Shown here piece after piece: positions 1 to 8,426 of a DNA stretch of 64,000 nucleotides (positions are counted from its first letter, which is position 1; every line of letters starts with the position of its first letter). The position numbers and the translations under genes were made by a program. A model generated the notes under the pieces. The model did no database searches. It was given only the letters and a program-made list of their open reading frames with translations, and had not been told where the DNA came from. The DNA is taken from the NCBI GenBank assembly GCA_902761735.1, contig CACWLL010000001.1, positions 124,001-188,000 of the forward strand. The letters are read 5' to 3'. The DNA is from an uncultured bacterium (lineage in GTDB: Bacteria > Cyanobacteriota > Vampirovibrionia > Gastranaerophilales > Gastranaerophilaceae).

Positions 1-249
1 TTCGGAACAGGTAAAATTTCAGATGATGAAATTTCAGAAATTGTTTCTAAAAACTTCGATCTCAGACCTGCTGCAATAATAAGTCAATTTGATTTAAGAG
101 GTTTACCTGCTAAAAACGGCGGTAAATTTTATCAGCTGCTCGCTGCGTACGGACATATGGGCAGAACTGATATTGTCGTTCCTTGGGAACAAACCGATAA
201 AGCTGAAAGCATAAAATCACAAGCTTTAAGCGGTTGCGCCTGTGTATAA
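1..249 (+). CDS. metK: S-adenosylmethionine synthetase, C-terminal part (5' end outside window)
   Basis: An open frame runs in from the left edge and ends at TAA 247-249, giving the last 82 residues. It carries the conserved C-terminal block of methionine adenosyltransferase: an FDLRP..I motif, an AAYGHMGR motif that lines the active site, and the PWE.TDKAE tail. The enzyme makes S-adenosylmethionine from ATP and methionine in the cytosol, the methyl donor for RlmH and RsmE encoded later in the window. A strong intrinsic terminator follows at 263-300. The identification is firm; the start cannot be seen. Confidence 0.93.
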   Translation, partial: FGTGKISDDEISEIVSKNFDLRPAAIISQFDLRGLPAKNGGKFYQLLAAYGHMGRTDIVVPWEQTDKAESIKSQALSGCACV

Positions 250-262
250 TGAAAACATTTAC

Positions 263-300
263 AAAAAAAGAGATTACCTTTATTGGTAATCTCTTTTTTG
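263..300 (+). terminator. Intrinsic terminator after metK
   Basis: Perfect 15-bp stem (264-278 with 285-299, GAGATTACC/GGTAATCTC core) with a 6-nt loop and a T6 run, 14 nt past the metK stop. It ends the metK transcript before leuC. Confidence 0.93.
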
Positions 301-361
301 TAATAATTTTGTGATAAAATTAAACTGAAAGTTATTTACTAAAACTACAATGAGGGAAATT

Positions 362-1603
362 ATGGGACTAACGATAGCAGAAAAGATTATATCAGAACAC
401 GCAGGACACACTGTAAAAGCGGGAGAGCTTGTCATTGCAAATGTTGATGTTGCAGCCGTTCAAGACGGGACGGGACCTCTAACAGTACAAGAATTTAAAA
501 AACTTGGAGTTGATAAACTGCACAATCCTGAAAGAAGTATTTTGTTTATTGACCACGCTTCACCGAGTCCCAGAAAAGAATTATCCAACACACATAAAGT
601 ATTAAGAGAATTTTCAAAAGAGTACGGTGCTGTTCTTTCCGATGTTGGAGCCGGAGTTTGCCATCAGCGATTAGTAGAAACCTTTGTCAATCCGGGAGAA
701 ATACTTGTCGGTGCGGATTCGCACACATGTACATCTGGTGCATTAGGCGCCTTTGCAACGGGTATGGGCTCAACCGATATTGCAGTTGCAATGGCATTGG
801 GCAAAACATGGCTCAAAGTTCCTGCAACATTTAAAATCGAAGTTACAGGGAGCTTCAACCAAGGGATTTGTTCTAAGGATTTGATGTTATACCTGATAGG
901 ACTAATCGGCGCTGATGGAGCAACATACAAGGCTCTTGAGTTTTGCGGAGACACTATTGAGAATATGTGTATGTCCGAACGTTTTACTTTAGCTAATATG
1001 GCAGTAGAAGCTGGCGCTAAAGCAGGATTATTTGCTACCGACGACAAAACAAAAGCATTTTTAGCAGAACGAGGAAGAGAAGATAAATTTAAATTAATTG
1101 AGCCGGATGAGGACGCTGTATATGAAAGAGTTATTAAAATATATGCAGAAGACATTCCGCATACGGTTTCTTGTCCGCATACCGTTGATAACACAAAAAC
1201 GGCAGAAGAATTAAAGGATATTAAAGTTAATCAAGTATATGTCGGAACATGTACAAACGGCAGAATTGAAGATTTGAGAGTTGTTGCAGACATACTAAAA
1301 GGGAAAACGGTTAATCCAGACGTCAGAATGCTTATTTGTCCCGCATCAAAAGACGTATACCTCAAAGCGCTTGAGGAAGACTTGATAAAAATATTTGTTG
1401 AAGCAAACGCAACAGTTCTTCCTCCAGGATGCGGGCCATGTGTCGGGGTTCACGCCGGAACGTTGGCTGATGGAGAAGTTTGCCTTGCTACACAAAACAG
1501 GAATTTTCAGGGCAGAATGGGAAATACCGAAGGCAGCATATACCTTGCGTCCCCATATGTTGCGGCTTATACGGCTTTAAGAGGTCACATAGCTGACAAA
1601 TAA
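362..1603 (+). CDS. leuC: 3-isopropylmalate dehydratase large subunit (LeuC, aconitase superfamily)
   Basis: 413 residues, the length of the short LeuC/HacA class. It isomerises 2- to 3-isopropylmalate in leucine synthesis using a [4Fe-4S] cluster. Visible motifs are DSHTCTSGALG (about 119-129), VGTCTNGR with Cys297, and PPGCGPCVG with Cys357 and Cys360, the three expected cluster ligands. I chose the ATG at 362 because GAGGGA lies 5 nt upstream; an ATG at 350 would overlap that ribosome-binding site. The small subunit LeuD, usually adjacent, is not in the window, so it must be encoded elsewhere. A homoaconitase-type function cannot be excluded from sequence alone. Confidence 0.9.
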   Translation: MGLTIAEKIISEHAGHTVKAGELVIANVDVAAVQDGTGPLTVQEFKKLGVDKLHNPERSILFIDHASPSPRKELSNTHKVLREFSKEYGAVLSDVGAGVCHQRLVETFVNPGEILVGADSHTCTSGALGAFATGMGSTDIAVAMALGKTWLKVPATFKIEVTGSFNQGICSKDLMLYLIGLIGADGATYKALEFCGDTIENMCMSERFTLANMAVEAGAKAGLFATDDKTKAFLAERGREDKFKLIEPDEDAVYERVIKIYAEDIPHTVSCPHTVDNTKTAEELKDIKVNQVYVGTCTNGRIEDLRVVADILKGKTVNPDVRMLICPASKDVYLKALEEDLIKIFVEANATVLPPGCGPCVGVHAGTLADGEVCLATQNRNFQGRMGNTEGSIYLASPYVAAYTALRGHIADK

Positions 1604-1700
1604 TTCAAATTGTTAATAGGATAAAATAGTCCTAAAATTTTATAAATTTGCATAATTTATATTTATAAAATCTCCTTATGATATTAATAAGGAGATTTTT

Positions 1701-2300
1701 ATGTCCTCACAAAATACCCCGTATAAAACAATGACTCAACTGGAGCTTGTTACTCTTGCGCAAAATGACGACTTAAAAGCGCTGGAAGAACTGTTGCGCA
1801 CAGAGCAAAAAAATATTTTTGCGACATTTTCATACCTGTCAAACAAAAGAGAGGATGTTTTTGACCTTACACAAGAAGCAATGCTGAAAATTGCCAAAAA
1901 TTTAAAAAAGCTTAAAGAACCCAAAAATTTTAAAAGCTGGATTAATAAAATAGTAACAAATCTTTTTTACGATGAATTAAGAAAGTGCTCAAAAAGGCCT
2001 GATACATTATCAATAGATGACGAAAACGATACATGCGGGGCTCACTCAATAATAAATTCAATTCCGGATACCAAATGTAAGCCAAACGAAAAATGTATTT
2101 CACTTGAAATGGAAGAAATTATAAGAGCAGAAATAAGTAATCTGCCGGGACAATTTAAGATTGCAATAGTGCTTAGGGAATTTCAAGGGCTTAGTTATGA
2201 AGAAATTGCGGAAATCACAAAATCAAGTATCGGAACGGTTAAATCAAGAATCTCAAGAGCTCGTTCAAAGCTGCAAGACGGACTTAGAAACTACATATAA
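1701..2300 (+). CDS. ECF-type RNA polymerase sigma-70 factor
   Basis: 199 residues with the two-domain ECF layout. Region 2 (about 45-100) contains DVFDLTQEAMLKIAKNL and FKSWINKIVTN, the -10-binding and core-binding helices. Region 4 (about 140-195) contains LREFQGLSYEEIAEI and the -35-reading helix GTVKSRISRARSKL. No region 3 is present. AAGGAG precedes the start closely. The next gene begins 11 nt downstream and encodes a zinc-finger anti-sigma factor, the standard sigma/anti-sigma pairing. The signal sensed and the regulon are not evident here. Confidence 0.92.
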   Translation: MSSQNTPYKTMTQLELVTLAQNDDLKALEELLRTEQKNIFATFSYLSNKREDVFDLTQEAMLKIAKNLKKLKEPKNFKSWINKIVTNLFYDELRKCSKRPDTLSIDDENDTCGAHSIINSIPDTKCKPNEKCISLEMEEIIRAEISNLPGQFKIAIVLREFQGLSYEEIAEITKSSIGTVKSRISRARSKLQDGLRNYI

Positions 2301-2310
2301 GGAGAAAAGC

Positions 2311-2871
2311 ATGCAAAATTTAGATTGCGGACAAGTCATAGCACTACTCACATTCTATATAGATTCCAAACTTACACCCAAACTCATGAAGGATATCGAA
2401 TACCACCTTAATACCTGCTCTTTTTGCAGAAATAAATATATGCAGCTAAAAAAAATTTATGACAATTATGCAGATATAAAAGCAAAAATTGAGAACAGAG
2501 ATGACGAATTTTTATATTGTGAGTCAAATTACAACAATCTTCAATACCAATACTTCAAAGAAAATTTATCAGCATATATAGATAATGAACTTAACATAAA
2601 AGATAATTTGAGAATAAAAAAAACAGCAATTATTAACCCTAACGCACGCATAGAACTTGAAAATATAATATTTTTCCGGAAAACACTACAAGATGCGTAC
2701 AATAAAACGAAAGAAAATCTTAAACAAGATTTTAGCGGAAACGTAATTTGTAAAATTTATGATTGTTTACCAAAATACAGAAAATCAAATAAATTATCCT
2801 TACAAAACAAAATAAAAATAATAATTAATAAAATATTTAAAATTAATAAAAATTTTGAATATAACAAATAA
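2311..2871 (+). CDS. Putative zinc-finger (zf-HC2) anti-sigma factor, apparently soluble
   Basis: 186 residues starting at ATG 2311, preceded by AAGGAG that overlaps the sigma-factor stop. The N-terminus has the anti-sigma zinc-binding pattern (Cys6, then HLNTCSFC = HxxxCxxC), which in characterised family members clamps the ECF factor. A second segment around residues 83-140 (LSAYIDNEL...) resembles another copy of the same helical fold without cysteines. No transmembrane helix follows, unlike the common membrane-anchored anti-sigmas, so it is probably cytoplasmic. Pairing with the upstream sigma factor is inferred from adjacency. The tail is Lys/Asn/Ile-rich. Confidence 0.8.
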   Translation: MQNLDCGQVIALLTFYIDSKLTPKLMKDIEYHLNTCSFCRNKYMQLKKIYDNYADIKAKIENRDDEFLYCESNYNNLQYQYFKENLSAYIDNELNIKDNLRIKKTAIINPNARIELENIIFFRKTLQDAYNKTKENLKQDFSGNVICKIYDCLPKYRKSNKLSLQNKIKIIINKIFKINKNFEYNK

Positions 2872-2897
2872 AAAGACACCCTAACAGGTGCCTTTTT
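2871..2897. terminator. Bidirectional terminator between anti-sigma gene and rpmE
   Basis: Inverted repeat AAAAG-A-CACC (2871-2880) / GGTG-C-CTTTTT (2887-2897), 6-nt loop and one mismatch, with T-runs on both strands. It serves the two convergent genes. Confidence 0.85.
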
Positions 2898-2916
2898 AAA
2901 ATATGTAAACAAACAA

Positions 2917-3120
2917 TTACTTTTTTGTGCCATAGCGTTTGTTAAATCTTTCAACTCTACCTTCAGAGTCAAGGATTTTCTGTTGACCTGTATAGAACGG
3001 ATGGCATTTATTACAAATTTCAACCGTTATACCTTCTGTAACAGAACCTGTTTCGATTTCGTTACCGCATACACATTTGATAACTGTTTTCTTATAATCA
3101 GGATGTATTCCGTCTTTCAT
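2917..3120 (-). CDS. rpmE: 50S ribosomal protein L31 (zinc-binding type)
   Basis: 67 residues, typical for bL31. The start MKDGIHPDY and the central CHPFYTGQQ block are diagnostic. Four cysteines (C16, C18, C37, C40) mark it as the zinc-containing form rather than the zinc-free paralogue used under zinc limitation. It binds the central protuberance of the large subunit and helps bridge to the 30S subunit. Monocistronic: convergent terminator on one side, an intergenic gap on the other. Confidence 0.95.
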   Translation of the reverse strand: MKDGIHPDYKKTVIKCVCGNEIETGSVTEGITVEICNKCHPFYTGQQKILDSEGRVERFNKRYGTKK

Positions 3121-3248
3121 TATGTACCTCTTTCTTTTCTCAAGATTCCAAACTTGATATTATGTAAATTTCGACTAGAGAAATACTAACATACACAAAA
3201 AATATTCGCAAGTCATTATTAAGAAGAATTATTGTATGCAAAAATTAT

Positions 3249-3656
3249 TTAGTCTTTGAAATTAGACAAAATAACTTTTGAAAACCATGGTAAATAAGCA
3301 TAAACACCCATAAATGAAAATACAACCATATATAAAACAGTTCCATATATGATAACCTGCATAACCGAATAACCGAACAAATAAGGCATATTAAACAAAT
3401 AAACAAGCTGTCTGATAATTCTATTTAAGAACGGAATGTAACTTATTATATTTACAATCCACCAAAACACAGTATTTACCAAAACATAACACAATGTGAC
3501 AAATATTGATTGTAAAATATTAAACAATAAAAAACGACGAGGGAAACTCTGGCGGAAAGCACAAACAATCAGCCAAAACATTCCGACAATCCCGCCTGTT
3601 AAATAAGAAAAACCTGCAACTGTCCGCTCAAAAGGAGTCGGCGTATTTTCTTTCAT
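3249..3656 (-). CDS. Small integral membrane protein, possibly Tic20/DUF4870-like
   Basis: 135 residues with about four hydrophobic segments (roughly 15-35, 42-65, 90-110, 112-130). A basic loop RQSFPRRFLLFNILQS before the second segment recalls the R/FHAxQ loop of Tic20/DUF4870 membrane proteins, but the match is by eye and weak. Its ATG overlaps the stop of the upstream TPR gene as TAATG, so the two are translationally coupled and belong to the rsfS operon. Function not known. Confidence 0.6.
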   Translation of the reverse strand: MKENTPTPFERTVAGFSYLTGGIVGMFWLIVCAFRQSFPRRFLLFNILQSIFVTLCYVLVNTVFWWIVNIISYIPFLNRIIRQLVYLFNMPYLFGYSVMQVIIYGTVLYMVVFSFMGVYAYLPWFSKVILSNFKD

Positions 3657-4723
3657 TATGCGCCAACCTCACCTGAACGCTTTTTATCAATATACTCGTT
3701 TATTACAAGATTATAGATAAGTTTATGTTCATCATTCGTCGGCTCTAAATTTATAGCTGCTCTGTATGCAGAAATAGCCTTCTCAATATCACCTTCCAAA
3801 TAATGTCCGTTACCAAGCAACAAATATGTACCCGCATCATTCGGGGCAAAGTGAAGAATATTTTTATAAATTTCAACAGCCTCGGCGACTCTGCCTATAT
3901 TTGCCAACAAATTAGCTTTTAATTGATATGCATTTACACGTTTTGGCTCCAACTCAATTGCCTTATCATATATTTTTAGAGCATCCTCGCTCTCTCCAAA
4001 TTCAGAATGAGCAATTGCATAACATAATAAAACTCTATAATTATTATCACCATCAAGTTTTAATGCTTTTTCAAAATACGAATAAGCTTCATCCTTTTGA
4101 TGCATCAATGCGTAAGTATTCCCTATACACATTGCAACAGTTTTATTATCAATATCTAAATCATAAACTCTCTTATACAACTCCAGAGCAGTTTCATAAT
4201 CAAAAAGTTTAAAACATACATTACCCATATCAACAAGAGCTGTAACATTTTTAGGATCTAAAGACAACGCTCTTTCATAATAAGCTTTGGATTCAACATA
4301 ATCCTCATTATCTTGATATAAAAGAGCAATCGCATTGTATAATTCAGGATTTTTTGAATTTAAATCCAACGCACGATTATAATAGAATAGCGCTTTTGGG
4401 AAATTCTTCCACTCTGCAAAAACATTTCCTATATTGTAGTATATCAAGTAGTTCTTAGGATTAATGTCCAATGCTTTGTTATAATACTGCAAAGATTTTC
4501 TAAAATCTTTTTCGTAATACCACATAGTACCCATACCCACAAGAGCCTGAACATCATCCGGTTTTATTGCAAGAATACTCTCCAATACCGATATTACTTT
4601 ATCATAATCTTGCATTTCCATGTACAATCTTGATAATTTGTGATAATGCTCAAGATTATGCGGTTCTTGCGTCATTTGCATAATGGTTTCGTTAATTTGT
4701 TTTTCTAATTCTTGTTTTTCCAT
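3656..4723 (-). CDS. Tetratricopeptide-repeat protein
   Basis: 355 residues from ATG 4723. The protein is almost wholly TPR units: about nine 34-residue repeats with the A/G-Y-A pattern, e.g. ALVGMGTMWYYEKDFRKSL and PELYNAIALLYQDNEDY. No signal peptide or membrane segment, so it is a cytoplasmic scaffold. It starts 13 nt after rsfS and its stop overlaps the membrane-protein start, so the three form an operon. Which partner it binds is unknown. An upstream in-frame extension to 4798 overlaps rsfS and lacks a ribosome-binding site. Confidence 0.85.
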   Translation of the reverse strand: MEKQELEKQINETIMQMTQEPHNLEHYHKLSRLYMEMQDYDKVISVLESILAIKPDDVQALVGMGTMWYYEKDFRKSLQYYNKALDINPKNYLIYYNIGNVFAEWKNFPKALFYYNRALDLNSKNPELYNAIALLYQDNEDYVESKAYYERALSLDPKNVTALVDMGNVCFKLFDYETALELYKRVYDLDIDNKTVAMCIGNTYALMHQKDEAYSYFEKALKLDGDNNYRVLLCYAIAHSEFGESEDALKIYDKAIELEPKRVNAYQLKANLLANIGRVAEAVEIYKNILHFAPNDAGTYLLLGNGHYLEGDIEKAISAYRAAINLEPTNDEHKLIYNLVINEYIDKKRSGEVGA

Positions 4724-4736
4724 AATATAATACTCT

Positions 4737-5135
4737 CTATTTTTTATCGTAAACCGTATATTCTGCAGACAATTCTTTCCATTCAGGCTCTGAAACACTG
4801 AATGCGTGACTCCAAAATTTTTCTATCGCATAAGTTTCACGTTCCTCTTTGTGCAAAATATGGACAACAACATCACCATAATCTAACAAATTCCATCTGT
4901 TCTTTGCATCATTCTCTGCTCGCAACGGTAATCTGTTAAAAGCCTTTTTGACATTCTCTTTCACAGTTTCCATTAAAGCTTTTACCTGAGGAGTAGAATC
5001 CCCTGTTACAATAACAAAATAGTCTGCCAATGAAGAAACATGTCCTATATTCAATATTGCAATATCTTTACCTAATTTGTCATCTAAAAAACGAGCGATG
5101 ACACTTGCTAACTTCTTCGAATCAATTTCTGTCAC
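4737..5135 (-). CDS. rsfS: Ribosomal silencing factor RsfS (Iojap/YbeB family)
   Basis: 132 residues. The family core is clear: SLADYFVIVTGDS, then RWNLLDYGDVVVHILHKEERE.Y.IEKFW. RsfS binds uL14 on the 50S subunit and blocks joining with the 30S, shutting down translation in poor conditions. The gene heads the rsfS-TPR-membrane protein operon and is read from the gap next to tRNA-Leu. Length and start fit the family. Confidence 0.95.
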   Translation of the reverse strand: MTEIDSKKLASVIARFLDDKLGKDIAILNIGHVSSLADYFVIVTGDSTPQVKALMETVKENVKKAFNRLPLRAENDAKNRWNLLDYGDVVVHILHKEERETYAIEKFWSHAFSVSEPEWKELSAEYTVYDKK

Positions 5136-5220
5136 TATAAATGCCTCTCTACATATTGATTATAGCAAAATATTTAGGGTATGGCAAGAGTACAACATTC
5201 ACACAACAAGGAACTACTGT

Positions 5221-5253
5221 ATAAAAAATAAAAAAAGACTCAATACTGAGTCT
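5221..5253 (-). terminator. Terminator downstream of tRNA-Leu
   Basis: Read on the minus strand: AGACTCA / TGAGTCT hairpin (5236-5253) with a 4-nt loop, followed by a T6-A-T6 tract (5221-5236). It lies 7 nt beyond the tRNA 3' end. Confidence 0.88.
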
Positions 5254-5260
5254 TTATATT

Positions 5261-5347
5261 TGCTCCAGGCCAGACTTGAACTGGCACCGAGGTTGAGCCC
5301 CGATCGGATTTTAAGTCCGACGCGTCTACCGATTCCGCCACTGGAGC
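5261..5347 (-). tRNA. tRNA-Leu (anticodon TAA)
   Basis: 87 nt. Acceptor stem GCTCCAG/CTGGAGC with discriminator A, D-arm GGCGGAATCGGTAGACGC, anticodon stem-loop CGGACTTAAAATCCG giving anticodon TAA, a long class II variable arm and T-arm GCCAGTTCAAGTCTGGC. The 3' CCA is not encoded, so the CCA-adding enzyme at 62211 is needed for maturation. Confidence 0.96.
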
Positions 5348-5471
5348 ATGTTCGCAATATTCATAATGCATAACCATCGGCTTTGTGTATAACACATACG
5401 CGTTATCTAAATTTTATAAAAAAAAATTTATTATGTCAATCGATAATATTATATTAGGAATTTATTAATTT

Positions 5472-5480
5472 TTGTAACAA
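5472..5480. promoter_or_regulatory. TTGTAACAA palindrome upstream of the 5546 gene
   Basis: Nine-base palindrome about 70 bp before the start codon, in an AT-rich gap (5348-5545) that also has a TATAAT-like run at 5513-5518. It matches boxes before the genes at 39485 and 51241; see findings. Confidence 0.35.
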
Positions 5481-5545
5481 TCAGTAAAGAAACAGACAAT
5501 TATATAATATATATATACTTTATATGGATATAGAGAGGTATAACT

Positions 5546-6451
5546 ATGGGCACACTTGACAGTTTACAAACATTTTTTAATAAAGTCGGAGGATTAATAA
5601 GCGCAGCGGATGCCTTTACAAATAGAGGTCGCTACCCTATGACTGGCTACGGTATGTATGGACCGAGTATATGGACTGCCGGAGGATGTTTCGGCGGACA
5701 ATACCAAATGCCGCAAGGGGCAATGTGGGATCAAGCATTGAACGGTGGAGGCTATGCCGGTTCCTATGGCGGGTACAGCCAATACGGAATGGGAAACGGT
5801 TCTCAAGCCTGTATGCAATTACAGCAAGAAATAGATGCCGCAATAGACAATGCAGGCAAAAGTTTGACAGGTTCTCAAGATATAGCTGCAGGGCAAGCAA
5901 CTCAAGGGACACAAGGAGCACAAGGGACCTCTCAGCAAAACGAAGCGGCTGCAACTCAAAATGAAGAATTAAGCGACACTCAAAAATCAGGATTAGAAGC
6001 TCTAAAAACCGGACAAGAGGCTACGATTGCGGATAATGCCAACGACCCTGCAAAATATAATCAGAGTGTCCTAAATTTTGCTAAAGGGTTAATTAAATCT
6101 ATGAACAATAATTCTGCGAACGCTGAAGGGTTAACAAAAGCACAATTTACCGAATTATATAAATCATACATGAAGGATGCAGGAAAAACCGATGCACAAC
6201 TGACAGCCGATTCGGAAAAAGCCTTCGAATTGCTAAATAAAGCAGATAATAATGAAGAATTAGATGCAAAAGAAGTCGCAGTATTTCTTGCCGCACTCGA
6301 TGCTAAAGACGGCGGACAAACCGTAGACGGGAAAATTCAGCAAGCCGGAGCAAAATCGACGTTGGAGCAACTTGCACAAGCTAATGATGATATTGATAAC
6401 TTCATAAACGAATTAACTACGAAATTATTTGACAGCGAAGACCAAGCGTAG
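5546..6451 (+). CDS. Hypothetical soluble protein: Gly/Tyr-rich head, Gln/Thr-rich linker, helical tail
   Basis: 301 residues, good ribosome-binding site (GAGAGG). Residues 1-90 are rich in Gly, Tyr, Met and Gln; 105-145 form a low-complexity Gln/Thr/Gly/Ala linker (repeated GTQGAQGT); 150-301 look helical. Around 225-250 the pattern ELLNKADNNEELDAKEV resembles a degenerate EF-hand helix-loop-helix. No signal peptide or transmembrane segment. I do not recognise the family. It shares composition and an upstream box type with other orphan proteins in this window (13681, 18444, 34327). Convergent with csaB, with only 3 nt between them. Confidence 0.75.
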   Translation: MGTLDSLQTFFNKVGGLISAADAFTNRGRYPMTGYGMYGPSIWTAGGCFGGQYQMPQGAMWDQALNGGGYAGSYGGYSQYGMGNGSQACMQLQQEIDAAIDNAGKSLTGSQDIAAGQATQGTQGAQGTSQQNEAAATQNEELSDTQKSGLEALKTGQEATIADNANDPAKYNQSVLNFAKGLIKSMNNNSANAEGLTKAQFTELYKSYMKDAGKTDAQLTADSEKAFELLNKADNNEELDAKEVAVFLAALDAKDGGQTVDGKIQQAGAKSTLEQLAQANDDIDNFINELTTKLFDSEDQA

Positions 6452-6454
6452 ATA

Positions 6455-7477
6455 TTACACAAAAAAGTCATCAAAATATTCCCATTCAAAGGTTTGATTA
6501 GCACAATAATCCAACAAAGTATTGGAATCCAACTGCAACAATCTTTCAAAAGGAGGGTCCATATCCTCATCAATTGAAATTGTTAATAATGGTAAAAAGG
6601 CATCATATGCAAGCTTTTCAACTTTAGCATCGTAATTAATTGCTAAAGTTTTCACGCCTGATTTTATCGCAACAAGAACAGCATGAAACCGCATAGCTAT
6701 CATATATTGCAATCTTGATATTTTTAAAATCATATCATTACCTGATATATTGTGGATTATTTTTGTTTTAATACCCGGAGATATTGTTTTTAGCATTTTT
6801 TCAAACTTTTTACATATATCATAATCCAGAGACTCTTGAAACACATACATTTCAATTAATTTATCCCCAAAATACGTAACAACCTGACGAGCCAATGTAA
6901 ATAAAAAAGCGTCATCTATTGAACGAAAGGCTCTTAATTGTACCCCAACGACTTCCTCCTGCTCACCTGTAGGAAAATCAACAGAAAAGACAGGGTCTGA
7001 AACTAAATCCGCTTGTATTCCGTTATTCTGCAAATACATCTGACTCTTTAAATCTCTGACGGTAATCACATGGCATTTTCTCAACAAATCAAACACTAAT
7101 TTCTTAGAAAAATCTCTTGTCAAAGGTCCGATACCTTGTGCAAAAATTATAACCTCTTTGTGCATTAACTGCGCTAAGGATATGATAAAGCAATAATACA
7201 AAAGACTCTTTAAGCTGGTAATGTCCTGCAACAAGCTGCCTCCGCCTGAAACTAATACATCACAGGAAGAAACAGCCGCAAGAACACCTAACAAACTGAA
7301 ATTTTTAACAGATTTTACCCCATATGTTCTAGACGTCTTAAAAGGGCTTTTGGACAAAACCGTAATATCGCTGTCAGGATTGAGTCTTCGCAGATGGTCA
7401 ACTAAAACACCTAATATTGCCTCGTCACCAAAGTTATCATATCCATAGTATCCCGAAATTAAAATTCGTCTGCTCAC
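6455..7477 (-). CDS. csaB: Polysaccharide pyruvyl transferase CsaB
   Basis: 340 residues, family length. The N-terminal motif ISGYYGYDNFGDEAIL, the SGGGSLLQD loop (about 78-86), FAQGIGPL and the late MRFHA..VAI block are typical of CsaB. Known family members add ketal-linked pyruvate from PEP to cell-wall polysaccharide, creating the ligand for S-layer-homology domains. No SLH protein is in this window. The gene is last in an eda-kdgK-csaB run (6-nt gap from kdgK), although the link between the sugar-acid enzymes and CsaB is not obvious. Confidence 0.9.
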   Translation of the reverse strand: MSRRILISGYYGYDNFGDEAILGVLVDHLRRLNPDSDITVLSKSPFKTSRTYGVKSVKNFSLLGVLAAVSSCDVLVSGGGSLLQDITSLKSLLYYCFIISLAQLMHKEVIIFAQGIGPLTRDFSKKLVFDLLRKCHVITVRDLKSQMYLQNNGIQADLVSDPVFSVDFPTGEQEEVVGVQLRAFRSIDDAFLFTLARQVVTYFGDKLIEMYVFQESLDYDICKKFEKMLKTISPGIKTKIIHNISGNDMILKISRLQYMIAMRFHAVLVAIKSGVKTLAINYDAKVEKLAYDAFLPLLTISIDEDMDPPFERLLQLDSNTLLDYCANQTFEWEYFDDFFV

Positions 7478-7483
7478 AGATTA

Positions 7484-8425
7484 TTACCCTCGTTTTATTA
7501 TAGAAAACACTTCGCTTGCATATGGAACCGATTTTACCGCCCCTATGCCTTTTGCTTGCATGCCTGCCACAACCGAAGCCAAATTCGTAGCCTCAATCGG
7601 AGTATATCCATGCGTAATGCCATACAAAAAGGCACCATTGAAAGCATCTCCAGAACATGTTGTATCCAAGACTTCTTTTGTGTAAAATTCACAAAATTCA
7701 ATATTGCCGTTATAACCGGTATAATAGCCGCCCTTTTCACTTGATTTTAAGACAATAATACTAACACCCATATCCCATATCTTACGAATAATATTTTCAA
7801 TAGAATCAAGCTCTAAAATACTTCCCGTATCATGCTTGGTACTCATAAACAATATATCAACTTCATTTATAACTTTATGGAAATTTTCTTTTGCTATTTC
7901 CGGAGTATGAATAAATGAAGAATAATTTGGATCATAAGCGGTCAATAAGCGATGTTTCTTTGCCAGTTCATACGCTTTTAAAACAGCTTCACCCGAAGAT
8001 AAAGAAATCGATTGCGTTGTTCCTGTTGTATACACCAGCTTTGAACTTGAAATATAATCTTCATTAATATCTTCAATAGAAAGCTTTGATTGAGCAACTT
8101 TTTTACGATAATATATAATTTCTTTTTCTTGAACACTCGGTCTTGTAATAAAATAAAAACCATTTGGTTCATTAGATATTTTTACCTGAGATATATCCAG
8201 ACCTTCGGACATCCAACTATCCATTAAATAATCTTTAAACGGGTCATTTCCAACCCTTGTGATAAAACCTACTTTAGCACCTAATCTTGATGCTGCGACG
8301 GCTGATACCAAGCTGTCTCCTCCGTAGTATTTATACAAACATTTTGTATTAGACAATTTAGTATCACTCGAAAGTTCAATCAAACTTTCACCAATAGTTA
8401 TTATATCTAAGGATTGATTTTCCAT
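7484..8425 (-). CDS. kdgK: PfkB-family sugar kinase, probably 2-keto-3-deoxygluconate kinase
   Basis: 313 residues from ATG 8425 (GAGAGGG ribosome-binding site). Ribokinase-type fold: N-terminal TIGESLIEL, substrate motif YYGGDSLVSAVAASRLG, and C-terminal DTTCSGDAFNGAF (254-266) with catalytic Asp260; the usual GAGD is CSGD here. It starts 1 nt after the KDPG aldolase stop. In the KDG route the kinase makes KDPG, which the aldolase splits to pyruvate and glyceraldehyde-3-phosphate. The KDG assignment comes mainly from this pairing; another ribokinase-like substrate is possible. Confidence 0.85.
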   Translation of the reverse strand: MENQSLDIITIGESLIELSSDTKLSNTKCLYKYYGGDSLVSAVAASRLGAKVGFITRVGNDPFKDYLMDSWMSEGLDISQVKISNEPNGFYFITRPSVQEKEIIYYRKKVAQSKLSIEDINEDYISSSKLVYTTGTTQSISLSSGEAVLKAYELAKKHRLLTAYDPNYSSFIHTPEIAKENFHKVINEVDILFMSTKHDTGSILELDSIENIIRKIWDMGVSIIVLKSSEKGGYYTGYNGNIEFCEFYTKEVLDTTCSGDAFNGAFLYGITHGYTPIEATNLASVVAGMQAKGIGAVKSVPYASEVFSIIKRG

Positions 8426-8426
8426 A

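Noticed and set aside
664-1194. Long open frame opposite leuC on the minus strand
   Set aside because: It lies entirely inside leuC, has no ribosome-binding site, and its product is compositionally unlike a protein.
5077-5373. Plus-strand frame spanning rsfS start and tRNA-Leu
   Set aside because: Runs across a certain tRNA and its terminator.
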